Shown: positions 1 through 12,559 of the stretch, in pieces
Layout: the number at the start of each line of letters is the position of its first letter
How positions within the stretch are numbered: the stretch's first letter is position 1
NCBI GenBank assembly: GCA_014904985.1
Contig: MU128952.1
Location: 101,569-165,568, forward strand
Direction of reading: 5' to 3'
Source of the DNA: Hydnum rufescens UP504
Lineage: Eukaryota > Basidiomycota > Agaricomycetes > Cantharellales > Hydnaceae
Length of the DNA: 64,000 bases
Notes under the pieces: model-generated
What the model was told of the DNA's origin: nothing
What the model saw: the letters and a program-made list of their open reading frames with translations, nothing else
Databases searched by the model: none
Made by a program: the position numbers and the translations under genes

Positions 1-3000
1 GTGCTGACGGTATACCTCGGGAGTGCAATCGACTGTAGTCGGATGGATGGTGATAAAAATTGGGAGATACTCTCTTAGATCGAAACTCACCAGAAAACGA
101 TCGAGGGCCAAACTGAAGTTCATCGCAAATACATCTTACATCACCAGGATTCTCATTTCGATTGGAGGCCTGATGCCTGCGTTCAAAAGAAGATACAGAC
201 TGCTTCATCGTCTGTGAAGCAATGTGCAAATCACTGCATACAATGAATTCCAACGAGCTCTCGGTCAATAGACCCCAATGAATTCCACAGAGCAGTTCTA
301 CACTCGCCTGCTAAGCCGAAGAAGCTGGTATTCAACATCCGCAGGGAATAGACGTCTCTCCGTGTAAACCAAGGGTTCCAGGAGTTCGGCGAGAAGTCGC
401 AACATTTCGCTCAAGGCTCCACACTGTTTCCTGATTAAGCGCCGGAGTCTACAGAACCCAGGACGCAAAAAGCACAGTGGGCGAAGATGAGCGATGGCAT
501 TCGAACATTGGGCTCCATCATAAAACACTGACAAGACCAATTTTCTTGATGACATCCAGAGAAGCGCCAATCCCTAGTTTGGCGCCGTGAATGGGAATTC
601 CCCTGAGTGCGTTCTCAGCGGACACTATCACACTCGCAGAGATAGCTTTAGGAGGAGTTTCAGGAGGAGCCTTGCTCTTGGTGTCCCGGACTCTTCGGAA
701 CGTAAAGAGTGCAAGTAACTTTCGCGGCCATGTCGTCTTTTGTCCTGCCGTGCCATCCATAGCCGGAACACGTTGATAACTACCGATACTATGGAGTCAG
801 ATTGGGGAAAGGATCGCCGACGAAGGGATAATAAGGCGAGGCGGACTTTGGCTACAATTGGCCTCGAGGTTTTCATTCTGCATTCGAAATTTGAAGGTGC
901 CAAATATGGTGGTGAGTCCAACGGCAGTTACCGTCAATTCCATCATCGACATATCATATTTGTTCAAGTTCCAGTGGACTGTTACGACTGTAAGCCCCAG
1001 TCGCAGGTCACAGAGGCCTGTGGGAGCTTAGGGTCACGAGTCTACTTTCTGGATGGTCTGCAAAAAAGCACTCGGAGACTGCCGGAGGCTAAAAAACAAA
1101 ATTCATAGGAACCGTCTGACCACTTAGCTGTCAGCCGTCTGGGCCCTCGAGTACTGGAAAGCGGACGCGGATCTAGGTTTCACCCCGGGGGGCCGAAATC
1201 CGTGAACGGAAGCACGTACGTTCGCCTGCATTTTTGGCCCCGAATCCGTGAACTGGATCTACGTTTCACCAAAATTTCGTTCGAAAATCCGTGAACTACG
1301 CGTCAAAGATCTAATAGAGCATTCGAGGGTCCTACTACAGTACTGCGAAGTTATATCTGTAGGCAACCAATCAAACTGAGGCAGTGTAACGGGGTTACCA
1401 CTCATGCGTATCTAGTACTCGCTTGATTCTGCGTTGAAGCTCGGCTAGTGGATAACACAGAACATGTCGCACATTGGGGAGAATGCGACCTATGTGCCGG
1501 GGTAGCCGCAACCTGTTGCTCTCCGGTGTTCCCTAAGTTATAGTTATACAAAGGAAAAACTCACGATCAGATGATCCTCCATATCGTCTTCAAAAAATAA
1601 ATGGATGTGGCTGCCTTGACGAATTCATCCTTGTTGACGAGTGACGAGTGGTTTGCTGACTTTGAATACTGGTTGTACACTCGAAGGAGGACCCACACGG
1701 GAGTGGTACTCAGTTTAATCAGCCCAATTTTACTGAGAATGTATAATCCATCCCATCCTCGTACACCTCGGACCAATTTTCGTCATTCTTATGGAGACGA
1801 TGTGGTTTCGAGAGAATCCATCGTCGTGTTACCATATGGGAAGGGACATCAGCTGCATTGTCGAAGCAGTCAGACGGTCTGCGCACGTTATCGCACTTGG
1901 GATTCCTTGCGCGTGTGGACCTGTCTTTTGTCGTTTCATCCAAAAACGCTCAGGAGATCCCGGGGGCGCACTGATCTTGAATTCCGGCATAGATTGCCAA
2001 ATAGTATTAGTCCAGAGAGCGAGTCGGCGAGCACCTGCAGCACAATGAGCACAGATGAACCTACATTCACCCGCTATCTTCTTCTTCATAAATCCATAGA
2101 TCAGGATACGACGGCCTAGAATGGGCACGTACAGCAGGCGGCGGGAACCACAGAGAGCATATTGATTCGGCCATGGCGCGATACGCGCCATCCAAAGTTC
2201 TCCCCTAGTAATCGAAAAATTCCAGAGTGGCACCACAAAGGACGAAGCGACAATTCAGAAAAAGCATTCCGCGCTCTTGGACAGCTCTACTGCGAGTCGT
2301 ATGTGGGGGAAGCAGCAAGGACCATGTGGAAGAAGCGAGTCTGCTTTATCGCACCCTGGACCCTGAATCTGAAACATGGCACAAGCATGGTCCCTTGGAA
2401 GCAGAAACACTTCTATCGCGCGTTCGCATTGATCATATAGGCATCAGACCATGCGGTCATATCATGAACCATCAAAGATTTGGCAACTTAATTTCCTGAC
2501 TACAATATATTCCACAGAAGGCTCACATTGTATAGTGATTCCCTTTTGGGTTCGGCTTCTTATCAGTATAGAGTTGGTTTAAAGACCAAATATAGTACCT
2601 CTCAGGCGAGATTCGCCATCCAGTCCAAAGAGAGGAATATTCTTGTTCGTATACCCAATTTGGCCACCAGGTGGCGCCAAGGGTGCACCTCTACTAAGCC
2701 ATGATACGTGCTGACGGGCTGTATTTATGAATAAGACGCCCCCGAAAAGGATGCGGCCGAATGCGGTCAGGGTAGAAGACCTCGGGGCACTCGAAAGAGA
2801 GAGTTACTGTATTTCCAATTGTTCACAGCGGCTGAAAGTGAAAATTCCTCGCATTTCCATTGTGATTAACCATGTCACGGACCTTTCAGACCCTGACATG
2901 GGGAAAACCGGATTCCCATCTCGGCCACCTGAGGAGATAAAACGATACGCACAATTGAATACAGCCGTGCGTGTAGTGGCTGTGTCTCTTGGATAAACGG

Positions 3001-3902
3001 AGGCTCAATACGTGTCACGGTGGCTATGATAATCCAATGCGCTGAATAATCTCTCCTCACCTGGAACTGAATTGTAAAGGATATGCTGTCAAAAGGCCAC
3101 AAGAATACAAGGAATCGTCTGCCCCGACCTCCAGTAATGCCAAGTTGTTCTAACCAACGTTTCTTTGGCACCCTCACAATGGTCTCGCTAATTCGTTGAC
3201 CAAAAACCCAAAAAGGAGCGATGGTTGGAAGTTTTGCGGAACAGCTCATCAAATGAACTCAGAAACATTGTTTTGGAAGTGATTTCGCTATCGTGAGACC
3301 CCCCTATTATGTAACACGGAAATTCTTATTCATATTACTGTATGTGGGATTCTTGGCCAGTGCCAAGGCCCCGTGATCTCCCGATTCCCCTTTTTGTTTT
3401 TGTTTTGTTTTCTCATAGGTCCTCCTTGCCCCTGAATCTTTAGCCGCTCGTACACGGTCTACATGGGAAATATTGTCAGGATGACGCGTACGCGTGCGAT
3501 AGATCTCCCTACAAGGGTTGCTCAAGTAGGGGCTAGACCCTGGATACCGCAGCTCGGATCAATCAAATCACTTAAAAATCCACCTGGAGTGTATCCAAGT
3601 AGTACTAGACAAATCGAGAGTTGAAAACCAGGTTACCTGCTCTTGTACAGGGTGCAAGGCGTAGGGTGTGGAGTGACCCCTTCTGCTACTAGATCGGGCA
3701 CATACATTACGAGTACAGTATACTGAGAAACAACGCTGGTACGCTGGGAAAACAAAAAAAAAGGCGGGGTTTCTTTTTGAATTGAGACCACAGGTTGTTG
3801 TCGAACAGATCCTAAGTAGTACAACACTGGAACGAAAAGGAGGGGGGGCTGGAATCGCGTGTACGTGGACGTGTATATGCACAAAATAAACAAAACAATT
3901 CG
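1..3902. other. Gene-poor left flank, no supported gene
   Basis: I see no reading frame here with a recognisable family or with exon-like continuity over introns. Open frames of up to about 170 codons occur on both strands (for example 1601-2119 plus and 740-1108 plus), but their translations are unlike any protein I know and overlap equally open frames on other strands. A small degenerate repeat lies at 1169-1296. The stretch may be decayed mobile DNA or a long intergenic region; the sequence does not decide. Confidence 0.5.
1169..1296. repeat. Degenerate short tandem repeat with ATCCGTGAAC core
   Basis: The 10-mer ATCCGTGAAC occurs three times, at 1198-1207, 1244-1253 and 1287-1296. A companion motif, GGATCTAGGTTTCACC at 1169-1184, recurs with one change at 1255-1270. 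Together they form two imperfect units of about 40 nt plus one extra core. The function is unknown. It may be a fragment of a dispersed repeat family of this genome. Confidence 0.6.
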
Positions 3903-6900
3903 TCACACTTCAGCAAATTTCTGATGGGCTTGGAAGACGAGGAGCTGATGGTTTGTCCCTATAACGAACGCGCTAGCCGGATCACCAATCGTTTTTCTCA
4001 TTTCCCCGGGTGAACTCGCGCCTAGCTCTTGTGCATATTGGCGGAGGTCAGCCTGATGTGAGTCGACGGCAAGTCTCCGCGAACGCCCCGTTATGACCCA
4101 TATCGATTTCGACTTGTGCGCCGGTGCAATGTTGTTCAGGTGGTTGACAGCGGCACGAAGTGGACGAGGAGATGTGAATGTCGTCGAACACTACAGAGGT
4201 CGATGGTATCGCTGTGGGGTCCGTAACTTTGGCCCAGGCAATATGGTCAGCAGTTTGGGAATTGAGACGGGTTTCAGTGGTCGCATTGCCATAAACAGTG
4301 TCGGGGAAATTAACAGCCTATTCGAAGAAGCTCGGTGCAATCAATGAACTGTTGGTAGAGCGAGAGCAAATCCCACCCACTGAAGTAACGGTAAAGTTCG
4401 TCTGTGGCTTCTCTGCATGGAGACTATCGCGTGTATTAAGATCCCACTCCGGTTCTTCGGATTTGGTTACGCGGAGGATGTGGCACTGATGGCAGGATTC
4501 TGGGCACACAGCTGAACGACGATACCAAGGGCAAGACGGTCGTCCGGACCACCAAAGAAGGGTAGAAAGATATGCTGACTATCCACGCTTGGGCACTCGA
4601 CGACTGCTGCGAGTCCTCGATCTACAAAGAGGGCAACATCACACGAAGTCTCTGAGAAAACTTGGCGGATGAATTGCGAGTGCAGGACCGACGAATCGAC
4701 CGAAGCGGGCGTGTGTGTTGAGGATGGAGATGACAGAGCCTGACCGAAAAGCGCCGCAAATGGATTATAAGAGGAATGAGGTACAGGAGTAGGAGCAGCA
4801 GAGTGGGTAGCAGGGCCTGGAGATGGGGATGTAGGGTATTATGAGAGATACCAGCGCTCCAGGGCAGGATAATAAGCTCAGTAAATTTCGCGGCTGCGTG
4901 GCTAACCACAGCTAGATGCAAAATTAGAGTGTGGGACGACCGAGAGCGAGGGTGAGACGGCGATTCGATTAAGGCGACTGAACATGGTGAATACATTGAG
5001 CAGAGGATCACGATGAAGGAGCTCTTCGGTGTCCGATCCACGCATGACGGCAGATGTGCGTTCCGTCAATTCTATGAGGCGGAGGGCCTCGATTGAAATT
5101 TTGGGAGTTGGACGTACAACGACGTTTCCGTCCGCTGCAGGAACGGCCCTGGACAAAGGAGGCCGGAGAAACTGGACAACGGTCATGATGGCCGGAAGAT
5201 GTTCGATTTGGTCCAGCGTAACAGTGAATCGTGTCTTCACGTGTTCTGGATGTCCACCGGTGACGGCGCTGCTGATGTCACTCTTCTCGTGAGGTTCAGG
5301 GCTGTTCCCATCGCTGCCGGAAATGGGCTCGAGCTTCGCAACAGCGCCCTCGTGAAGCTTCTGAACGCGAGGAGGATATATCCACAGAGATAGAGGGGTG
5401 GTGGTGAGGGTCAATACAAGAGCCATAAGCTATAGGACGATAAGTCGTTATATAGTGTCGGTGGTAATGAATGAACGAGGAGAATGGCTGGAACGTACAA
5501 CAAACATAGAGAAGAGGCGGGTATTTAGAATGCCTGCTTGAAGACCGAATGTTGAGAACTATAAGTTCTACTAATCCTTTGCAACTCATCAGAGCCCCGA
5601 TTGCGCCCGACTCTCGAAGATCGAAACCTGTCAGTCTGGCGGTGACCGTGCATCCGATAAACTTCCCGAGGAAGGCAACGACAATTCAACAAGACGGCAT
5701 AACCCCACGCCAGACCAGTATTCAGCGTTCCTAGATCGGTCTTCAGACCCGAGAGCGTGAAGTACTATGAAGACCCAGGCATTAGAGGGATTGAATATCG
5801 CGTGAGTGCAGAAGTCGACTGACGATCGGCAACAGCAGAATAGTGACAAGATCCTCGATCTTCTCTACCAAAGCGATAGCGAAGCCACCCTCATGAGGCA
5901 TACACAATCCGGCGAGGAAACCTCCAAAAATGGGGTGAATACCTTGGCGTGAGTGCATCCACCGTCAGTTATCGAACAGGCCAATCTTAAAGCATTGACT
6001 CACCGATGACGTCAGTGAAGAATGCTGAGGCAAACACGGTAAGGAGGGTGAGGGTCATCATCAAAGGTGTGGGCACCCCGGTCTCGAGAGATCCTGTCCT
6101 CTTGGCCAGCCAATAAATGGCACGCCTGACGGCAATCAGCATAAACAGCACCCAGGCTATGGCGGTGAGGAGGACCCAGAGCGCACTCAGCCCCGATGTG
6201 GCATTCACGAGTGCCACGGTAAGCGCCAGTAGAATCCATCCCACAACGTCATTGCCAACTCCAGCTGCCAGAACCACGACTCCCACAGTGGTGTCTAACA
6301 ATTTAAGCTCTGTGAGGATGCGGCATAGAACTATACGGTGTGACCCGGTGTTTGAATCAGTTGAGACAAAGCATTCATCAGAATGCACAAACCTGGGAAG
6401 GCGGTGATGGACACTGCCACGCAGGTGAAGAGAAGGAAATGACCAAAGGTGACTAGTTCGTGATCAACGAACTTGTGATAGATTGGAACTGAAACTGCGG
6501 CACCCAGCCCAAATGGCAGCAACATCCCGGCGGCGGAGATGAGTGCAGACTGCCGCAAGTTCTTTCCCATGACGCGGGTGTCAATTTCGAGGCCAATCAG
6601 GAAAAGATATAGGACGAGTGCTATCGTTGCCGTCAAGTTGAGATAAGGTAAGGATGCCGTGGGAAAGATGTGCGCTGAGAAGTGGGGGATGCGACCCATG
6701 GCTGTTGGCCCAAGAATGATTCCTGCAATGATCTCGGCACAGACACGAGGTTGACGGATACGCGACATGCCAAGGGCCAGAACATAAGAAAATATAAGGA
6801 TGATGCCTGTCGGGCACATGAGACACCTAGAGTATTATGTGTAAAGGATGGCCTACCCACCAACTTGAATGACCCAGACTTTGATTGGGTCATTGGGATC

Positions 6901-7062
6901 GAATACGGATGGATTTTGACCATCTGAGGCCCAACAATGGTAAGAGATAGTGGTGGGAGTGAGCGTGAAATGTGAGCCATGACACTAACCGATAATCCCA
7001 GCTTGGGAGGCTGCCTTGCGAGCCACGAGGGGCAAGAGAGTCCCTCTGGACTCGGAAAGCAT
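3903..7062 (-). CDS. KHA1: K+/H+ antiporter of the KHA1/CPA2 type, reading frame interrupted
   Basis: Predicted Na+/H+ or K+/H+ exchanger, which trades monovalent cations for protons across an internal or plasma membrane. Exon 1 starts at 7062 ([18 protein letters not shown]), and the next exon reads [14 protein letters not shown]. The membrane half follows, with family motifs [30 protein letters not shown] and [13 protein letters not shown], then [20 protein letters not shown] across an intron, [14 protein letters not shown] and [13 protein letters not shown]. The cytosolic part contains [54 protein letters not shown] and a final HQLLVFQAH before the stop at 3903. Family similarity continues through every block, but about five single-base shifts are needed, near 5686 (+1), 5546 (+1), 4908 (+1), 4480 (-1) and 4164 (+1). 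The first 1.3 kb is intact. It is either a recent pseudogene or a gene with assembly indels; neighbouring genes are clean. A 35-nt intron is likely at about 4818-4852. Confidence 0.88.
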
Positions 7063-7450
7063 TAGTGGCGGAGTGGAGAAAGGGGCCTCCACAATCTCAG
7101 GCAAGTGTGGACTGTTAAATATCGGGCATGAGACGGATACAAACTAAATAGCCGTTTCCACAGTGCGGGAGATAATCTCAGTATATATATTACAGGGGTG
7201 GATCCCATTTATTTTTCTGATGAGACTTGCTCTTTCCAGTACTGTGAAGCAAGGAACTATGGAATGAGGCTCAATAATGAGGCCGAAAACAGGGAATGAA
7301 GCCCCAACAAGTGGGAAAATGGCCCAATGAGGGGATGAGGGTTTTGCGTTGACACCGGTCCGTCATTCATAACTATTGCCCCTTTCGCCAAAAAAGTCCA
7401 CAACTCGGATGTTGCTGTTCGGCAGCCGGGGTGCTGTGCAACCACCGCAA
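7063..7450. promoter_or_regulatory. Intergenic region, likely antiporter promoter
   Basis: This 388-bp gap lies between the end of BUD31 and the first codon of the antiporter, both on the minus strand, so it should hold the BUD31 3' end and the antiporter promoter. An alternating TATA run (tatatatatta) lies at about 7183-7193, roughly 120 nt upstream of the antiporter start. No other motif is clear. Confidence 0.35.
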
Positions 7451-8133
7451 TCACGAGTCCGAGCTACACCCTCGACAGCCTACACTCGTCACCCTTAGCT
7501 GGAAGACTGCCAGCGAACTGGGATACTACCCACCGCAATGAACACACTCTACCACCGTGCCTGTTTTTAATTGGGCCTTAGGCACACGGCATATGCATGT
7601 CGAGCCCTGAAAATTCATATCCTACACGCAAATCATCAGCACTATTCCACTTAGAGTATGAGGGTGCGCATACTCTTGTTTGAATGCACCGGACGCAGCA
7701 TAATTTCTCGTAGCCGGTTTTCTTCCATTTTGCAATCAAGCTACCGGACAGAGTCAGCCGCAATCGGGGTTCAGGAGTCTATGTCATTACTAAATTTCAT
7801 CAAGGGCTTACTTTGCGTCCGCATACCCTTGTTTGAGTAGCCAGTCATACAACTCTTTGGAAATGGCCTCGCGCTTGTGGTACAGCTCGTAGATGTATCG
7901 AGAGCGCGTATGCGATATCCGGATTATTGGCCACAGGGACTCTGTTTTGCGCTTCCCTTCGTGCGACTCGTTCTCCGCATCTCGCATCTTTTTAGCGTAG
8001 TCATCGAGTATCTACAAAGTGGGCATGATCAAGAAACCGATCGACAACGTGGGTAGACTGCCGCAGTTACCCCCTCTATCTCCTCATATCCTTCTGGTGG
8101 CTTCTTGGTACGGTTTGTCCTGATTTTAGGCAT
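7451..8133 (-). CDS. BUD31: BUD31/G10 pre-mRNA splicing factor
   Basis: Small nuclear protein of the activated spliceosome (NTC-related), about 148 residues, the usual length for the family. The start [20 protein letters not shown] at 8133 matches the conserved G10 N-terminus. Exon 2 carries [16 protein letters not shown] and [20 protein letters not shown]. Exon 3 reads [20 protein letters not shown], exon 4 [12 protein letters not shown] and VVECVHCG, and the last exon CRGCSSDS and the stop at 7451. All the zinc-binding cysteines of the C-terminal G10 zinc region are present. Four introns of about 50 to 60 nt all keep the frame. The gene looks intact, in contrast to the antiporter just downstream. 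Confidence 0.96.
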
Positions 8134-9081
8134 GGTGGTGGAAGGGATGTGGTGTTGAGTCCCGGCGATTGCCGATAACCGGAACCAGTTTGGTGGTTCG
8201 CTCCCAGGCACATTTTGCTCGGCAATATTAATCTAGATAAGTGAGCGCCTAAAGGAGTGAATCAGGTTAGCCCTGCCGTCATGCTCCGGAGCGGCTGTCT
8301 AGGGTGCCTACAAAAGCACAGTTTTTAAAACACACCAGACCCCGATCCCATGACCGGGAACATGAAATCCTGGCTCTCCTCGCTCCAAAGATGCCAAAAA
8401 TGCCTCAGTTCAATTTTTCTGACCATTTCGAGATCGGCCAATTTTTGTGGGCAACTTTCCGCAACCTCTTCCGGCCTCCTGGGTCATGCTGGGGCTTTGT
8501 AAGGCCCTGTTGAGCTTGATATACATTATAAATAATGTTCGGACTGTGGTATACTTTAAACTGAGACAGCACAAAAACTTTTTTGTCGATTCAGGGGCAT
8601 GTGGATTCCAGTAGCAGCATCATGGTTAATTTTCCTCAGACCGGTGAGGCCGGCCTGAGGGAGAAAGCTTGGCAGGGGTATAGGCCTAGGGAGTAGTGGA
8701 AATCTCTTTTATACTGCTTATGGGATAGCTAGGCACCTAGGGCGTTTACAAGTCAAATGATCACTCCCTATTAGAAACCTATGCCTATTCGGTCTTTCCT
8801 TCCTATTCTCCCATGGCGTGGTCTTGCCGCGGTTTCAAAAAACTTCAATTTATAATAATCTAAGGCATGGGAAGCTTCACTGACCATATCCCGATGGTTT
8901 AATCAACTTCCCCAGCATAATTCCAGACTCACGACTGTCTGTCCACGACTGCAGATATAGCTTCCTTGCGCAATCCCATGAATATAGGGTAGAAGTATAG
9001 AGAGATACAAATAATAAACATGACCATTTAGCTTATTATTCGACGGAAACTGGCACTCGACTTGTGTTGGATTGCGGTCGA
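8134..9081. other. Intergenic, no gene seen
   Basis: About 950 bp between the 3' end of the Sds3-like gene and the 5' end of BUD31, both on the minus strand. Open frames are short (70 codons or fewer) and without recognisable features. The part next to 8134 should contain the BUD31 promoter. I see no structured element. Confidence 0.4.
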
Positions 9082-11337
9082 TCACGCAAACCTAGCCCAT
9101 CCCCATGCCCATCGTATGGTGGATACTGATCCGGAGTTGGACGATGAATCCGTCGTTGTGAAGGAGGCTGGCCTCGCCGCTACAGGTTGCTGGTTCAGGG
9201 GCGCACCCCAATCCTCTATTGCATCCACACCATCCGTATTGCCGACTCGGGCAACTTTAGATCTGCGATAACCACCATCTTCCCATCCATTCGCCTGCGT
9301 CCCAGGGTGAGATGAGCCTGTGCGATTCGGCGAGAGGGATCGTTTTCGAGGAATGACTGGTGCGGGGGTAATGTGCATCTGGTTCGGCGGCATTTGCTGT
9401 ACATATTGCGCGGTGGAGGAATAATTTCGCGGTTGCTGAGATAAAGACGAAGTGGCAGAGGGTATCGCATAATTTGAAGGACCATCGTACATATGTGAAC
9501 TACTCGTGGATGGGAACGTTGGCGTGTAATTCCGTGATGGTTGGGTCGTGGATGACGCAGCGGGCGGTAATGAATAATTGGAGGGGGCGTCATGCAAGTG
9601 TGAGCTGCTCGCGGATGTAAATGATCTAGAGCCGGCTAAGGGAGTTGAATGTGATACATGATGACGATGCTGGGAAGATGTGGAGGCATTATGGATCGTG
9701 GGGGGAGGCATGCCAGCGTATTGCGACCCGTCGATGACGCCGTATTCGCCACCAACTCCAGTATTATTACTGGTATATATATCTTGATTATGAGGATGAT
9801 GCGGGACGTGGTTATGGGAGTGAAGATGGTACGAATTGGGGTGGTTGTAAGGGAATTTCTGACGTCGGGGGTTAACAAGCACGTCGAGATCTTGGCTGAT
9901 CTCGCTCTCCGTGAGAGTGGGTAGAGCAGGCAGGCTAGCATGCATTGGGAATATAGCAGACGAAGTCGGACGTTGATGTTGTCGCATGATTTGCTTGATA
10001 GTTTGCGGAGGTGGCATGTGAACCTCCGCAGGGGTTTCTGAACGTCGCACTGGGATACAAGAAAAATAAATACAGGGTCTAATGAAGAGGGACGGCGCGT
10101 ACCTCCTGTTCGGCTCTCCAGACTTCGCTTCTCTCGTTCAAGGCGTCGTCGTTTCCCATTGGCCTCAGCAACCATAAAATCGCGTAGATCTTCTTTCCGG
10201 ACTCTCCACCAGCTCCATACCGCATCTTCATCTGCTTTTCGCTTCTTGCGTATGAAATCTTCGTCATACTTTCGCCGGAGAGAGGCCAACGAGATTCTGC
10301 GTTCTCGCCGTTGGGACAGGGTCGCCATGAAGTGAAGGAGTTCGGGGTGTGTATCGTTGCGGACCATAGCCTCCTCTTGTGCGATCCCTTCCATCTTGTC
10401 GATATAAAGGCGCTCGCGCAAAATCGCAAATTTGACTTCAATGCCAGCAAGAATGTCGAGCGCTTCGGCACGCTGTGGTGGTTGGAGATCTGTGTCAGCC
10501 TCCATGGCATCGTCTGCTTCATCTTCATCCTCTTCTTCGTCCGGGGCCGGTTCTGGTTCTGGTTCCGCCTCAACTTCGGCCTCCACTTCAACCTCGATAT
10601 CTTCGTCTCCATCAGCGTCCGGAGGAGTCTCGGTAGGTGCAGCAACTCCACCTTCAGTGGCATCTACATCACCATCGCCTTCAACTTCGGGGTCAGGCTT
10701 CGGCTTCGTCGACTTCGTCGTCGGCCTGAGGAAGGAAGTCTTCCTGGAGATCTGGTTCCTCTCCTTCTGTTCCCGCGTGTTGAGGGAGTAGTTCATCGGC
10801 AGCATCGACAGCAGAAACGGGAGCCGGGCTTTCACTTTTGGCTTGCATTATGGGCGGGATGCTCGTGTCCTCTTCGGGGTCATCATCTGGAGGTTCCTCG
10901 TCGTCCTCGGCGGCATCATCTTCATCTTCACCGATCTCTTCTGTTTTGACGGGTTCTGGAGCATCGTCCTCTGCTTCTAGGTCCTCACCCTCGCGGCCTT
11001 CCTCTTCTTCCTCTTCATCGCCGTCGTCAGAACCAGGAGCACGCGAGGGAAAGACCGGGCTCTCCTTCTTCTTGTACGCCCAGTCCCACATCGGAGCTGG
11101 GACTATACCTCCTCGACGCTGGCGAGAGGGGCCTTCAGATGAAGACTTTTTCCCATCGTTCTCGCCTTCGTCGCCATCTTCGTCCTCGGTTAAGTCTGAG
11201 AGCTCTGACCCCGACTCGAGGCCTGCAGCACGTGCAGCAGACGTAGGCTTTATACTCGCGCTCACCGTTCGTGATCGAGGCGGGGGCGTTGGAGAGGGCG
11301 AGCTGAGAGGCTCTGATGAGGCCGTCGAGCGAGGCAT
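9082..11337 (-). CDS. Sds3/Dep1/BRMS1 family subunit of the Sin3-Rpd3 histone deacetylase complex
   Basis: Predicted nuclear scaffold subunit that helps assemble Sin3 with its histone deacetylase. From the start at 11337 there is an acidic, disordered N-terminus (SELSDLTEDEDGDEGENDG and long Glu/Asp runs). The Sds3-like helical domain follows at about 10430-10150: ALDILAGIEVKFAILRERLY, then HPELLHFMATLSQRRERRIS and RKYDEDFIRKKRKADEDAVW. An intron after the basic stretch at about 10106 leads to a long Ser/Pro/His/Asn-rich tail ending at 9082. Around 10697 the acidic frame (ending DDEVDEAEA then stop) changes to the frame holding the Sds3 domain. This is either a one-base shift or a 52-nt intron (gtttct...aacag) just upstream. 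Family assignment is firm; the exact orthologue (Sds3 or Dep1) is not. Confidence 0.85.
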
Positions 11338-12559
11338 CTGCTCTGTGGCGAATAAAGCCTACGCTGGATTCGGATATTTGCGAACGGCTGTGAGGGGTTC
11401 CCGTCGGTGTTAATAGGCGGCAATATCTGGTATCTGCGCGTGGCTGTGCCGCGCTGCCGATTCAACGCCAGAATTCCACCAACAGAGTAGTGTACAACTG
11501 TGTGATATGTGCGGGCCAACTGTGCTTTTCAGCTGAAGTTGGGGTGAATGCTGTCCATTACTGTAAGTATAAAATACACCAGACCAGGACTCCATTTTGG
11601 GCATTTATGCTAAGGGTGTTTTTGTAGTATAAAGGGTGATCCACTGGAGTAGCTCTAAGAGGTGAACTATGAACAATATTGAGGGCCAAATTTTACGGAA
11701 GATATTTCCCTAGAATCCTGAGATTATTGTGCGCAGTTTCGCTGGCACCCATCCCCCTCTGTATATTTTCCGATCTGGAAGAATGCTGTACTATATATGT
11801 GCTTGGATGTTTCCATCAAGTCTCCGTAATGTACGCACGTCATCGTGGCAGGAACGCTGATACGAAGTTTGGAGGCCACAAGCTGCACGGCGGCCATTCC
11901 GCATACAGTATAATGTAATATTGATATCGTGTATAGCACTATTTGAGATAGAGATGCCTCGGAATATTGATCTCATTCCGGCGTTGCTGTAATCTTCTGC
12001 GAGCAAAAAACACAGCAGTGGAGCAACCGTTGGAGTGCTGCAGACTGCAGTGGAGGGTGAATTCTCCACATCGTCCGGGCCATCTTTGAGGCTTCTATAG
12101 CTCGCCATTTCCCAGATTCGTGAAGACCGTACTGTTTTTCGCACCGCATTGACGAGCCTCAATACGCTGATCAAGAAGTTGCCGTTGGGCAGTCGAATCG
12201 TACCAGACATCGTTGAAGGAAGGAAGTTGGAACTTGAAGGGGGAGCATAGATATGTGTGCTGAACAACACAGAAGCTGTTATCCAACCATCACGGTGGTC
12301 GATGTCGCCAGCTGTGGTGGGACCGCCACGTGCTAAATTTGGTACCAAACAAACAGGTGTCAACAAGTTGGGATCTGCCTCGAGGCATCCGTGGGGACCA
12401 CTCAAAACCGCAATTGAATAGAACACGAGGCCGCCTCTACGTTGCTTAAAACATTCCATTTACGCCCTGCCACGAAACGCACCTCAATCTGCACGCATTT
12501 GACACGCCCCCCAACATTGCTGAACGATTCTAGTTGGCCCGCCACTGCGAAAGCCAGCC
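11338..12559. other. Intergenic or unassigned, 1.2 kb
   Basis: Between two divergently transcribed genes, so it should contain both promoters. A 222-codon open frame lies at 11791-12459 (minus) and another open minus-strand frame of 63 codons at 12095-12286. Neither resembles a family I know, and no exon structure could be built, so I do not call a gene. Confidence 0.35.

Noticed and set aside
10311..11413. Long Ser-rich plus-strand open frames opposite the Sds3-like gene
   Set aside because: They are mirror images of the Asp/Glu-rich codons on the minus strand, which avoid stops in antisense; no family features.
11791..12459. 222-codon minus-strand open frame as a gene
   Set aside because: No family features, overlaps another plausible frame on the same strand, and no exon structure could be built; kept only as an unassigned region.
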